DNA of 53,765 bases from Pseudoflavonifractor capillosus (GTDB lineage Bacteria > Bacillota > Clostridia > Oscillospirales > Oscillospiraceae), in assembly GCF_016899775.1 (NCBI RefSeq), contig NZ_JACJJE010000019.1, forward strand, positions 1-53,765. The letters run 5' to 3'. How positions within the stretch are numbered: the first letter of the stretch is position 1; each line of letters opens with the position of its first letter. Below, one piece after another: positions 35,926 to 43,525 of the stretch. The notes beneath the pieces were generated by a model that had not been told where the DNA came from, ran no database searches, and saw only the letters and a program-made list of their open reading frames with translations. The position numbers and the translations under genes are program-made.

Positions 35926-36114
35926 TTACTGCCGGCCGCCGGCGCCGCAGGCGCTTCCGCAGGCGGTGGGCTTGGGGTCGCCAGCTCCGCAGGCAGAGCC
36001 GCAGGCGGCGGGTTTCTCCTCCGGCTTGTTCCCCGCCCCACAGGCGGCACCGCAGGCGGAGGAGGCCTTTTCCTCTCCCCTGCCGCTCCAGCCAAACAGA
36101 TCCTTCAATGCCAT
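35926..36114 (-). CDS. ACGX-repeat precursor peptide
   Basis: This 62-residue peptide is the likely substrate of the neighbouring radical SAM enzyme. The leader is MALKDLFGWSGRGEEKAS. Three units follow, each holding two ACG motifs: ACGAACGAG, ACGSACGAG and ACGSACGAG. They are joined by Pro/Lys linkers (NKPEEKPA, DPKPT). Cysteines are at 21, 25, 38, 42, 52 and 56, always four apart within a unit. There is no signal peptide and no double-glycine exporter site. AAGGAGGA lies before the ATG at 36114; a longer frame to 36210 runs through the promoter and is rejected. Confidence 0.88.
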   Translation of the reverse strand: MALKDLFGWSGRGEEKASSACGAACGAGNKPEEKPAACGSACGAGDPKPTACGSACGAGGRQ

Positions 36115-36172
36115 ACTCGGTTCCTCCTTGAATTTCGTCTGGGAATCAGGGGTTTCCCTGTTCCCTGCGCTT

Positions 36173-36202
36173 AGTATAGCGGCGGCCGATTGTCCCCCAC
36201 AA
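36173..36202 (-). promoter_or_regulatory. promoter of the ACGX operon
   Basis: On the minus strand TTGTGG (36197-36202) and TATACT (36173-36178) are 18 bp apart, about 60 nt before the peptide start. Confidence 0.6.
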
Positions 36203-36207
36203 GTACG

Positions 36208-36240
36208 CACTTTTTTATAACCAGGTCACCTTTTTGTAAC
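36208..36240. promoter_or_regulatory. putative HxlR operator: two direct repeats
   Basis: CACTTTTTTATAAC (36208-36221) and CACCTTTTTGTAAC (36227-36240) are direct repeats 19 bp apart, between the two divergent -35 boxes. This is the right place for the HxlR regulator to control both units. Confidence 0.6.
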
Positions 36241-36243
36241 TCC

Positions 36244-36272
36244 TTGACCGGGTTTTGGATGGGGATTATAAT
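36244..36272 (+). promoter_or_regulatory. promoter of the HxlR gene
   Basis: TTGACC (36244-36249) and TATAAT (36267-36272) are 17 bp apart, about 32 nt before the start codon. Confidence 0.8.
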
Positions 36273-36311
36273 GGGAACAACATCATTCCAAGGGGAAGGG
36301 AGGGGCGATCC

Positions 36312-36647
36312 ATGCTGACCAAGGAGGAGATGCCCGCCTGTCCGGTGGCCACCACTGTGGCCCTCATCGGCAGCAAGTGGAAGCTGTTGATTCTGCGGAA
36401 TCTGATGGCCCGGCCCTGGCGGTTCAACGAATTGAAGAAGGACCTGAACGGGGTCAGCCAGAAGGTGCTCACCGACAGCCTGCGCTCGCTGGAGGAGGAC
36501 GGGATCGTCACCCGCACAGTCTACCCGGAGGTGCCGCCCCGGGTGGAGTACGCCCTCAGCGACCTGGGGGAGTCCATGCGGCCCATTATCGACGTGATGC
36601 GGCGGTGGGGGCTGGAGTACCAGACGCGCATGAGACAAAAGAGCTGA
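36312..36647 (+). CDS. HxlR family transcriptional regulator
   Basis: This winged-helix regulator has 111 residues. The family core is visible: CPVATTVALIGSKWKLLILRNLM, then RFNELKKDLNGVSQKVLTDSLRSLEEDGIV, then PPRVEYALSDLGESM. The only cysteine is Cys10, at the position used for redox or electrophile sensing in YodB/HypR-type members. It is divergent from the ACGX operon and probably controls it. AGGGAGGGG precedes the start. Confidence 0.92.
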   Translation: MLTKEEMPACPVATTVALIGSKWKLLILRNLMARPWRFNELKKDLNGVSQKVLTDSLRSLEEDGIVTRTVYPEVPPRVEYALSDLGESMRPIIDVMRRWGLEYQTRMRQKS

Positions 36648-36665
36648 CCGCAGAGGAAAATGTTA

Positions 36666-36709
36666 GACGCGCACGGGGCGCTTTGCCGCCTCCCTGCGCG
36701 TCTTTTTTC
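36666..36709 (+). terminator. terminator of the HxlR gene
   Basis: GACGCGCA (36666-36673) pairs with TGCGCGTC (36695-36702), followed by TTTTTTCGGG. Confidence 0.8.
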
Positions 36710-36800
36710 GGGGCGGAGGAAAAAGCCTGCGGGCCCTGTTGCGTTTTCCGCCTGGAGCCGTCTTTTGATGTGCAGAAGTATACAGCGAGGAGATGATACC

Positions 36801-37370
36801 ATGCCTTGGGATGAGCAGGAGGCCGCCTTCCATGGGAGCGACCGGGAGTTTCTCCTGTGGCTCTATCAGGAGTTCAGCCGCCTGATGTTCTACACCGCCC
36901 AAAAGTACCTGGCCGATCCCCACAGCCAGGAGGAGGTGGTTCAGGAGAGCCTGAAAAAGCTCATTGAGAAGGTGGCCGTCCTGCGGCGGCTGAAGCGGCC
37001 CGCCCTGGCCGGATATGTGCGCGCCACGGTGCGGAACACCGCTATCGACCTGCTGAAGGTCCAGGGGCGGGAGAGGGAGCGGGTGGTGGGTCTGGAGGAC
37101 CTGACCCAGGGAGAGACGCCCCGGACGGACAGTCTGGACGAGACGGTGTTCTGCCGGGAGGAGGTCCAGCGGCTGCGGGAGATCTGGCCCCAGCTGGACG
37201 GGGAGACCCGGATGCTGCTGGAGCGCAAGTACATCCTGGGCTATGAGAATGAGGAGCTGGGGCGGATGCTGGGCTGCCGGACGGACAGCGTGCGCATGAA
37301 GCTGACCCGGGCCAGGAGGAAGGTGCTCCGGCTGATGGGAAAGGAGGCGGAGAAGCGTGAAAAACCGTGA
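36801..37370 (+). CDS. ECF-type RNA polymerase sigma factor
   Basis: This alternative sigma factor has 189 residues. Region 2 is about 20-80 (REFLLWLYQEFSRLMFYTAQKYL, then SQEEVVQESLKKLIEKV). Region 4 is about 125-175 (LLERKYILGYENEELGRMLGCRTDSVRMKLTRARRKV). GCGAGGAGATG precedes the start. The next gene overlaps its end by 14 nt and encodes a membrane protein, the usual sigma/anti-sigma arrangement. A longer frame to 36660 has no site and is rejected. Confidence 0.92.
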   Translation: MPWDEQEAAFHGSDREFLLWLYQEFSRLMFYTAQKYLADPHSQEEVVQESLKKLIEKVAVLRRLKRPALAGYVRATVRNTAIDLLKVQGRERERVVGLEDLTQGETPRTDSLDETVFCREEVQRLREIWPQLDGETRMLLERKYILGYENEELGRMLGCRTDSVRMKLTRARRKVLRLMGKEAEKREKP

Positions 37371-38196
37371 ACAGCTGTGGGAGGACTATGAGGAGGCCCG
37401 CTTCGCCCTGCTGATGGACGCCCTGGCGGAGGCCGAGGGGGAGGAGGCCCTGCGCCTGAGCGAGGCGCTGAACCGGGACCCGGAGGGGGCGCTCCCGCCG
37501 GAGGTGGACCGGCGCTGTGAGGCGGTTATCCGCGAGGCCTTTGTCCAAAGGCGGCTCCACGCCACCGGACGGACTGCCGTCCGGTGGCTCACCAAAGTCC
37601 TGGTGGCGGCAATGCTGGGGGCGGTCATGTTCGCCGCCGCCTTCGCCCTCAGCGAGGACGTGCGGGTGGCCACCCTGAACGCAGTCATTGAGGTGATGGA
37701 CGACCGGACCCAGATCACCTTTGAGAGCGCCGGCGGGGACGCCGGGGGGACGGCCGCGCCCCCCGCGGAGGGGACTGCGGCGGAGGATGGACTGGAGTAC
37801 CACTACAACATCGCCCTGGAGTGGGTGCCGGAGGGGTTTGAGCTGGAGGGCGGTATTGAAGGAGGCAGTGACTTGGTGAGCTATCTGAGTCCGGTGGACG
37901 GCTTACTTGAAGTAAGTGTCACTCCCTATAGCCAAAGCTCAGTGTACAATTTAAATACAGAGGGCTGCACAAAGCGGGAGATTACCGTGCAGGGGCATCC
38001 CGCTGAGCTGTATGTCACAGGGGAAGAGATGCTTCAAAAGCGATTCTCTATGACTGGATTTGACATCTGGAGCGATATGATGATCTATTGGATTGATGAG
38101 AACAACCGGGTCATCGTGCAGATTAACGCCACAAATCTGACGGAGGAGGAGATGCTCCGCCTGGCGGAGGGGTTCCACTGGGGCGGGGGACAGTAG
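37357..38196 (+). CDS. membrane protein, probable anti-sigma factor (DUF4367-like)
   Basis: This 279-residue protein starts at GTG with AAGGAGG upstream, overlapping the sigma gene by 14 nt. An acidic cytoplasmic N-terminal part (1-72) precedes one transmembrane segment (about 75-98). The extracellular part has a Gly/Ala linker and then the LEWVPEGFELEGG stretch typical of DUF4367 domains. The layout fits an anti-sigma factor that holds the upstream ECF sigma at the membrane. No zinc-binding HxxxCxxC motif is seen. Base composition falls to lower GC in the last third. Confidence 0.82.
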   Translation: MKNREQLWEDYEEARFALLMDALAEAEGEEALRLSEALNRDPEGALPPEVDRRCEAVIREAFVQRRLHATGRTAVRWLTKVLVAAMLGAVMFAAAFALSEDVRVATLNAVIEVMDDRTQITFESAGGDAGGTAAPPAEGTAAEDGLEYHYNIALEWVPEGFELEGGIEGGSDLVSYLSPVDGLLEVSVTPYSQSSVYNLNTEGCTKREITVQGHPAELYVTGEEMLQKRFSMTGFDIWSDMMIYWIDENNRVIVQINATNLTEEEMLRLAEGFHWGGGQ

Positions 38197-38230
38197 GGCA
38201 CGCATGGAAATGGTGCGGAGCGGGGAGGCA

Positions 38231-38280
38231 CCCTCATCCGCCTCGCTGCGCTCGGCACCTTCCCCCTGAGAGGGGGAAGG
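38231..38280 (+). repeat. CTCATCCG-type palindromic repeat
   Basis: CTCATCCG is followed by the variable hairpin CCTCGCTGCGCTCGG, the conserved CACCTTCCCC, and a second stem, TTCCCCCT/AGGGGGAA. Confidence 0.65.
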
Positions 38281-38281
38281 C

Positions 38282-38309
38282 GGGCGGCCCAGGTGTGCCG
38301 CCCCTACGG
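38282..38309 (+). repeat. palindrome ending in CGCCCCTACG
   Basis: GGGCGGC/GCCGCCC is followed by the tail CCTACGGG. It belongs to the family at 1771-1877, with a different stem. Confidence 0.55.
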
Positions 38310-38335
38310 GAAAAACGAACTGCCTTTATACCGGA

Positions 38336-38460
38336 CTGTTCCCCTCATCCGTCACGCTTTGCGTGACACCTGTCCCTATCCCCTCTGGCCTTTGGCCATC
38401 ATCCCTACCCCTTTTGGCCTACGGCCATTTCCCCCTGATAGGGGGAATCGGCCCCTTGAT
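38336..38460 (+). repeat. CTCATCCG-type repeat and adjoining palindromes
   Basis: CTCATCCG is followed by GTCACGCTTTGCGTGAC (38351-38367). Downstream GGCCTTTGGCC, GGCCTACGGCC and CCCCTGATAGGGG occur in series. GGCCTACGGCCATTTCCCC is also found near 1957-1975. Confidence 0.6.
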
Positions 38461-38529
38461 AAGGGGAGTCGTCCTCCCCTACAGGCTTCAAGAAAAGATT
38501 CCGAGTTTGGGTAGGGGAGCCCCTTGGGG

Positions 38530-38870
38530 CTCCCGCCAGAATTGCACCGGGAGCGTTGGCTCGGCAAAGGCAGGCGCGGCTGTGGAAATGTTGCACCTGC
38601 AATTTTTGCAAACCCAGGGCCCGGTGGCCCGGGAGAACACGCGGACCGCCACTCAGATTTTGCGCGCCGGAAATTCTCCGCCTCCTTACAGGTATGCGTT
38701 CCCCGTAATGGGGTCCGGGGAAAGCAGTCCTATGGACCTAGGCGGAGCGAAGCGGAGCCGTAGTCCATCGGCTGCGTCCCCGGCGGCGTTTTGGTGACTT
38801 TGCCGCCGGGGGCAAAGTCACTCGCCGTCCGCAGACGGCGAAACTTCCCTGCGTACAACGAATTCAATCC
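38530..38870 (-). repeat. dispersed hairpin repeat, copy R3 (long form)
   Basis: This long copy is in the same orientation as R2. The core hairpin is GTGACTTTGCC (38794-38804) and GGCAAAGTCAC (38811-38821). Stretches of 22 and 26 bases are identical to R2 (38601-38622 and 38650-38675). No coding frame was recognised. Confidence 0.8.
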
Positions 38871-38879
38871 GAAACCTGT

Positions 38880-38932
38880 CCCCTCATCCGGCTGGCCTTA
38901 CGGCCAGCCACCTTCCCCCTGGGGGGAAGGCT
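38880..38932 (+). repeat. CTCATCCG-type palindromic repeat
   Basis: CTCATCCG is followed by the stem GGCTGGCC/GGCCAGCC, then CACCTTCCCC and a CCCCTGGGGGG stem. Confidence 0.65.
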
Positions 38933-38966
38933 TAAAAAGGACAGGCGGCGAAACTCCCCCCGAAGA

Positions 38967-39016
38967 ACAAAAGACGCGCCCGCACTGGCTTTGAATGACC
39001 AGCGCGGGCGCGTCTT
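38967..39016 (-). terminator. terminator of the efflux operon
   Basis: AAGACGCGCCCGC (38971-38983) pairs with GCGGGCGCGTCTT (39004-39016). On the minus strand TTTTGTTCTTC follows. The plus strand also has a T-rich tail. Confidence 0.82.
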
Positions 39017-39045
39017 AATTTTTTGGAAGGAACCGAAACGGTCCG

Positions 39046-42000
39046 TCAGGACTGAGCGGCCCCGGCCTCGATCTTCTGCTGCTTGTGTTTGCGGCCCTTT
39101 TTGGTGCCGTCCAGATTCTCCCGCCGGATGAGCAGGTAGAAGGCAGGCATCAGGAACATGGCCAGGATGGTGGAGGCCACCAGGCCGCCCACCATGACGT
39201 AGGCCATATCCTTCATCATGCCCATACCGCTGTCGGTGGAGAACATCATGGGCACCATGGAGATGATGGTGGTGAGGGTGGTCATCAGGATGGGGCGCAG
39301 GCGGGTGGTGCCCGCCTCCACTAGGGCGTCGCCCAGGGGCATGGTCTGCCGCAACTGGTCGGTGCCGTCCACCAGGTAGATGCCGTTGTTCACCGCAATG
39401 CCGATGAGCATCAGGAAGCCCATCAGGCCCACGATGCTCATGGGCCGGCCGGTGAGGAACACCAGTCCCACGCAGCCGATGAGGCTCAGGGGGATGCACA
39501 TCATCACCATGATGGACAGGCGGGGGGAGTCGAACTGAATGGCCATGACCAGGAATACCAGGAAGGCGCCCGCCAGAATGGCGGTGGTCATGCTCTCCAG
39601 GCCGTCGGCGGTGCTCTGGTCCATCATGCCGATGCCCACGCTCACGCCCGCGGGCAGGGTCACCCCGGCCACCTGGGCGTCAATGGCCTCCGGGGCGCTG
39701 TATTTGGCCGTGTCGGTGGTGGTGGCGGTGAGGGTGACGCTGTACTGGCCGTCCTGCCGGGTGATGGTGGGCAGGGTGGTGATGTACTCCACGGTGGAGA
39801 TGTCCCGCAGGGCCACCTGCTGGCCGGTCTGGGTGGTGATGGAGTAGTCCAGCAGGGAGGTGATGTCGTCGTATTTGCCCTCGGGGTACTCCAGGACCAC
39901 GTCGTACTCGGTGTCCTCATAGGTCACCGAGGTGGCGGTGAGGCCGTCCAGCAGGTAGTAGATCTGCATGGCCACCGCCGACTCGGAGGTGCCCAGGGCC
40001 ATGGCCTTCTGAGAGTCGATGACGATGCGGCCCTTGGACTGGCTGGAGTTGAAGGGGTTTTCAATGCGGATGACGCCGGGCACCTGGGCCATGGCGTCCT
40101 CCACGGACGCGGCGGCCTCCTGGAGGGAGTCCAGGTCGTTGGACAGCAGGACCACGTCCTTGCTGTTGCTGCTCATCATGGAGCTCATGTCCATGGTGCC
40201 GGTGGGGGAGACGGACACGTCCATGTCCGGCATGCTGCCGAACTGGTTGGTGTACTCCACCACCGCCTCCTCGCTGGAGCGGCCGCAGTTGCTCACTGCG
40301 TAGGCGGTGAAGGAGGCGGTGCTGCCGGAGATGTCCAGAGTGACGCTCTCGAAGTTCTCGTCGGCCAGGAGGGCGTCCTCCAGGGCCTGGATGCGCTGGC
40401 TCATCACCTCCACCTTGGTGCCGGAGCGGAAGGCGGCGCTGATGGTGATGCTGCCGTCAAAGTTGCTGGGCATGAGCACAAATTCCATCTGGCTCATCAG
40501 CAGGATGGCGGCCACGAAGCAGGCCGCGCCCACCGACACCACCCGGCCCGGGTGGCGCAGCAGCCGGGGCAGGGTGCGGCGGTAAAAGGCCTTGAAACGG
40601 CCCAGAATCCGGTTGGTGATGAGCTCGTCCCGGGTGCGGGGCTTGAGCCAGATAAAGGCCAGGGGGACCACCACCACGGCGGACAGGAAGGAACAGGTCA
40701 GAGTCAGCAGGATGGTCCAGCTCAGAGGGGCGGTCATCATGCCCACCAGGCCCTCGGCCATGGCCATGGGGATGTACACCACCACGGTGGTGAGGGTGCC
40801 CGCCAGAATGGACATGAGCATGGTGCTGGTGCCCACGGCGGCGGCCTCTCTGGCCTCCAGGCCGTCCTCCTTGGCGCGCATGCAGCTCTCCAGGATGACA
40901 ATGGAGTTGTCCACGATCATGCCGATGGCGATGATGAGGGCCGAGCCGGTCATCAGATCGATGTTGAAGCCGGCGAAGTTCAGCAGAATCACCGCCAGCA
41001 GAATGGACAGGGGCATGCTGACGCCCACGATCAGGCTGGCTTTCAGGTCGCCGAAGAAGACAAACAGGACGAGCATGGTGAGGATGACGCCGGTGATGAG
41101 GGTGTTGAGAATCTCACCCAGGGTCTCCAGAATGCTGTCGCCCTCGCTGTAAGTGACCTGGAAGCCCACGCCGTCCACGCTGTACTGGTCCAGCACGTCC
41201 TGAACGGCGCTGCACACCTCCATGGTGGAGGCGGAGTCCTGCTTGGTGACGGTGAGCATGACGCTCTCCTCGCCGTTATAGCGGCTGACCGAATCGGCCT
41301 CCGCCTTGTAGAGGTTGAAGAAGGTGCAGATGTCCTCCAGCATGACCGTCTGGCCGGAGGGGGTCTGGATGGGCAGGTCCCGGAAGCTGGGGTTGACCTC
41401 CACGTTGCCGTACACCCCCAGGGCGATGTCCTGGGAGCCCAGAGACACGCTGCCCACAGGCATGTCGAAGTCGGCCGCCGCGATGGCGGAGCCTACGGTG
41501 GAGATGGACAGGCCATACTGGCGCATGGCCGCCTCATCCAGCACGATGCGCAGATACTCGTCCCGGGCGCCGGACAGCTCCACCCGGGCCACGCCGCCGA
41601 TGTTCTCCAGGGCGGGGACCACGTCGTCCTCCAGATAGTCGGTTACGTCGATCCCCTCGGGGGCGGTGGCGGAGATGATCATGGTGCCCAGGGCATCGGC
41701 GCTGATCTCCATGATCATGGGGTCCTGGCAGTCGTCCGGCAGGGAGGGCATCAGGTTGTCGATGGCGCTTTTCAGATCGGAGTAGGCGTCGTTCATATCC
41801 GTGCCGTAGTTGTAGGTCAGCTGCAGCATGGTGTAGTTTTCCGAGGAGTAGGAGTTGATGCTGTCCAGGCCGGACAGGGACTCGCACTCCTCCTCCAGGG
41901 GCTGGGTGAGCAGCCGGTCCACGCTGTCCGCGTCCGCTCCGGGCCAGGTGACCATCACCAGCTCCATGGGCATCTCCATATCCGGCATGTACTCCAGGGG

Positions 42001-42096
42001 CATCTGGCTCAGAGAGGCGGAGCCGAATACCACGATGCCCAGGATCAGCATAATCACGGACATGGGGCGGCGCAGGACTAATTGAACAAACTTCAT
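39046..42096 (-). CDS. RND family efflux pump (AcrB/MexB superfamily)
   Basis: This is a predicted proton-driven exporter of 1016 residues, the normal RND length. It has a first membrane helix (about 11-31), a first periplasmic-type loop, then a membrane bundle, repeated twice. The proton-relay segment AIGMIVDNSIVILES lies in TM4. A second bundle, with GVTLPAGVSVGIG before it, shows the internal duplication. The start is 6 nt after the fusion-protein gene. In a Gram-positive cell the 'periplasmic' loops would face the outside or the wall zone. Confidence 0.94.
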   Translation of the reverse strand: MKFVQLVLRRPMSVIMLILGIVVFGSASLSQMPLEYMPDMEMPMELVMVTWPGADADSVDRLLTQPLEEECESLSGLDSINSYSSENYTMLQLTYNYGTDMNDAYSDLKSAIDNLMPSLPDDCQDPMIMEISADALGTMIISATAPEGIDVTDYLEDDVVPALENIGGVARVELSGARDEYLRIVLDEAAMRQYGLSISTVGSAIAAADFDMPVGSVSLGSQDIALGVYGNVEVNPSFRDLPIQTPSGQTVMLEDICTFFNLYKAEADSVSRYNGEESVMLTVTKQDSASTMEVCSAVQDVLDQYSVDGVGFQVTYSEGDSILETLGEILNTLITGVILTMLVLFVFFGDLKASLIVGVSMPLSILLAVILLNFAGFNIDLMTGSALIIAIGMIVDNSIVILESCMRAKEDGLEAREAAAVGTSTMLMSILAGTLTTVVVYIPMAMAEGLVGMMTAPLSWTILLTLTCSFLSAVVVVPLAFIWLKPRTRDELITNRILGRFKAFYRRTLPRLLRHPGRVVSVGAACFVAAILLMSQMEFVLMPSNFDGSITISAAFRSGTKVEVMSQRIQALEDALLADENFESVTLDISGSTASFTAYAVSNCGRSSEEAVVEYTNQFGSMPDMDVSVSPTGTMDMSSMMSSNSKDVVLLSNDLDSLQEAAASVEDAMAQVPGVIRIENPFNSSQSKGRIVIDSQKAMALGTSESAVAMQIYYLLDGLTATSVTYEDTEYDVVLEYPEGKYDDITSLLDYSITTQTGQQVALRDISTVEYITTLPTITRQDGQYSVTLTATTTDTAKYSAPEAIDAQVAGVTLPAGVSVGIGMMDQSTADGLESMTTAILAGAFLVFLVMAIQFDSPRLSIMVMMCIPLSLIGCVGLVFLTGRPMSIVGLMGFLMLIGIAVNNGIYLVDGTDQLRQTMPLGDALVEAGTTRLRPILMTTLTTIISMVPMMFSTDSGMGMMKDMAYVMVGGLVASTILAMFLMPAFYLLIRRENLDGTKKGRKHKQQKIEAGAAQS

Positions 42097-42102
42097 GGCC
42101 CG

Positions 42103-43389
42103 TTATCCCTCCGCCTCTCCGCCGGCCGTCTCACCGGAGGCGGCGCTGCTGCTCTGGGACGAGGCGGCCGGGGAGTCCGCCGGTGCCGAGGAGTCGGCGG
42201 GCGCGGAGGAATCCGCGGGAGCATCCGTCTCCGCGCCGGCCAGGCGCACGTCGGCGCCGTCCCGCAGGCTGGCCGACCAGGTGGTAATGACCTGGTCCCC
42301 CGGGGTCAGGCCGTCGGTCACTGCGATCTCGTCGGCGGTGTACAGGCCGATGGTCACGTCGCTGCGGACAGCTTTCCCGTCCTGAAGCAGATACACATAG
42401 GCCACGCCGTCCTCAAAGAACATGGCGTCGCTGGGAACCAGAACGGCCCCGTTGGCCCGGTGGGCGGTGGTGGTCAGCTCCACCGACAGGCCGTCGGGCA
42501 GATCCTGCGCCCCGTCGATGACGGCCTTCACCTGGAACTGCCCCACCTGGGCGTTGACCACGCCGCCGATCTCGGTGACAGCCCCCTCATAGGTCTGGCC
42601 GTTGTAGTTGACGGTCACCGCCTGGCCGGGGGTGAGGGTCTGGCGCACCGAGTCGGTGACATAGAAGGTGACCGTCTTGTTGCTGCCGTTGGAGATGACA
42701 AAGGCGGCGGTGCCCGAGGCGGCGAAGTTGTTCTCCGTCACGTTTACCGCCTCCACCACCCCGGAGATGGGGGCGGTGAGGTTGTAGAGGGAGAGCTGGT
42801 ACTGGGCCGACTCCACCCCCACCTGGGCGGACCGGATGCCCGCCTGGGCGGAGTTCAGCGAGGCCCGGGCGGCCTCCACCCCGGCCTGGGCGGACAGAAG
42901 GGTCTGATGGGCCTGGTCCACCTCCGCCTGGGAGGCGGCTCCGATCTCCAGCAGGGCCAGAGTGTCGTCGTAGTTGTCCTGGGCCAGGCGCAGCTGCTCC
43001 TGGAGGAGGGGCAGGTCGGCCCCGCCGTAGTTGGCCACGGCGCTGTTGTAGCTCTCCTGGGCGCTGCTCACCGCGGCCTGGGCGTTCTGAAGGCTGAGGC
43101 GGGCGCTCTCGTCGTCAAAGCGGCACAGCAGGTCACCGGCGGTGACGGTGTCCCCCACCGAGACGGCCACCTGTTCCACATTGCCGGATACCATGGCCAC
43201 CACGCTGGCGGTGCCCTCGGCGGAGATGGTGCCGATGTAGGTGCTCTGGGTGCTCAGATCGCCGGTCTGGACGGCGGTGGTTTCCACCGTGACCGTGGGG
43301 TCCAGCACAGGTTCCTCCACCTGCTCCTGACAGCCGCTCAGGGCCAGGACCAGGGCGCAGCAGAGCAGGGCGGATCGTGTTCGATTCAT
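42103..43389 (-). CDS. RND membrane-fusion (HlyD-like) lipoprotein
   Basis: This adaptor subunit has 428 residues. The lipobox is LALSGC with Cys20, so it is anchored in the outer leaflet. A barrel-sandwich half (STYIGTISAEGTASVVAMVSG) is followed by a long coiled-coil hairpin (about 90-190, rich in AQAAVSSAQESYNSAV). The second half-barrel and beta-barrel come after it, and then an Ala/Ser-rich tail. I chose ATG 43389; ATG 43404, five codons earlier, is possible. It lies between the TolC-like gene and the pump. Confidence 0.9.
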   Translation of the reverse strand: MNRTRSALLCCALVLALSGCQEQVEEPVLDPTVTVETTAVQTGDLSTQSTYIGTISAEGTASVVAMVSGNVEQVAVSVGDTVTAGDLLCRFDDESARLSLQNAQAAVSSAQESYNSAVANYGGADLPLLQEQLRLAQDNYDDTLALLEIGAASQAEVDQAHQTLLSAQAGVEAARASLNSAQAGIRSAQVGVESAQYQLSLYNLTAPISGVVEAVNVTENNFAASGTAAFVISNGSNKTVTFYVTDSVRQTLTPGQAVTVNYNGQTYEGAVTEIGGVVNAQVGQFQVKAVIDGAQDLPDGLSVELTTTAHRANGAVLVPSDAMFFEDGVAYVYLLQDGKAVRSDVTIGLYTADEIAVTDGLTPGDQVITTWSASLRDGADVRLAGAETDAPADSSAPADSSAPADSPAASSQSSSAASGETAGGEAEG

Positions 43390-43434
43390 AGACGTGTACT
43401 CCATCCTTTCTCCCGTTCAGGGAATTCACATCCC

Positions 43435-43465
43435 GCGCGGGGGCGGCCATAGGCCGCCCCCGCGC
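43435..43465. promoter_or_regulatory. perfect hairpin between efflux genes
   Basis: GCGCGGGGGCGGCC (43435-43448) and its exact complement (43452-43465) flank a 3-base loop in the 136-nt gap between the TolC-like and fusion-protein genes. There is no U-run on the operon strand, so an RNA-processing or stability role is more likely than termination. Confidence 0.6.
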
Positions 43466-43525
43466 TGTGTTTCAGTATCATCGGGCCAGGGTGCGGAGGG
43501 CCCGCGGAGGGAAGTCCGGCGGCGG

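Noticed and set aside
35811-36131. Overlapping Arg/Pro-rich frames around the ACGX peptide
   Set aside because: They are other-frame readings of a Cys/Gly/Ala repeat. Only the 62-residue frame has a good start site and a periodic motif.
40552-42081. Long plus-strand frames opposite the RND pump (similarly 43394-45025 opposite the TolC-like gene)
   Set aside because: These are antisense frames of GC-rich genes, with low-complexity products and no ribosome binding sites.
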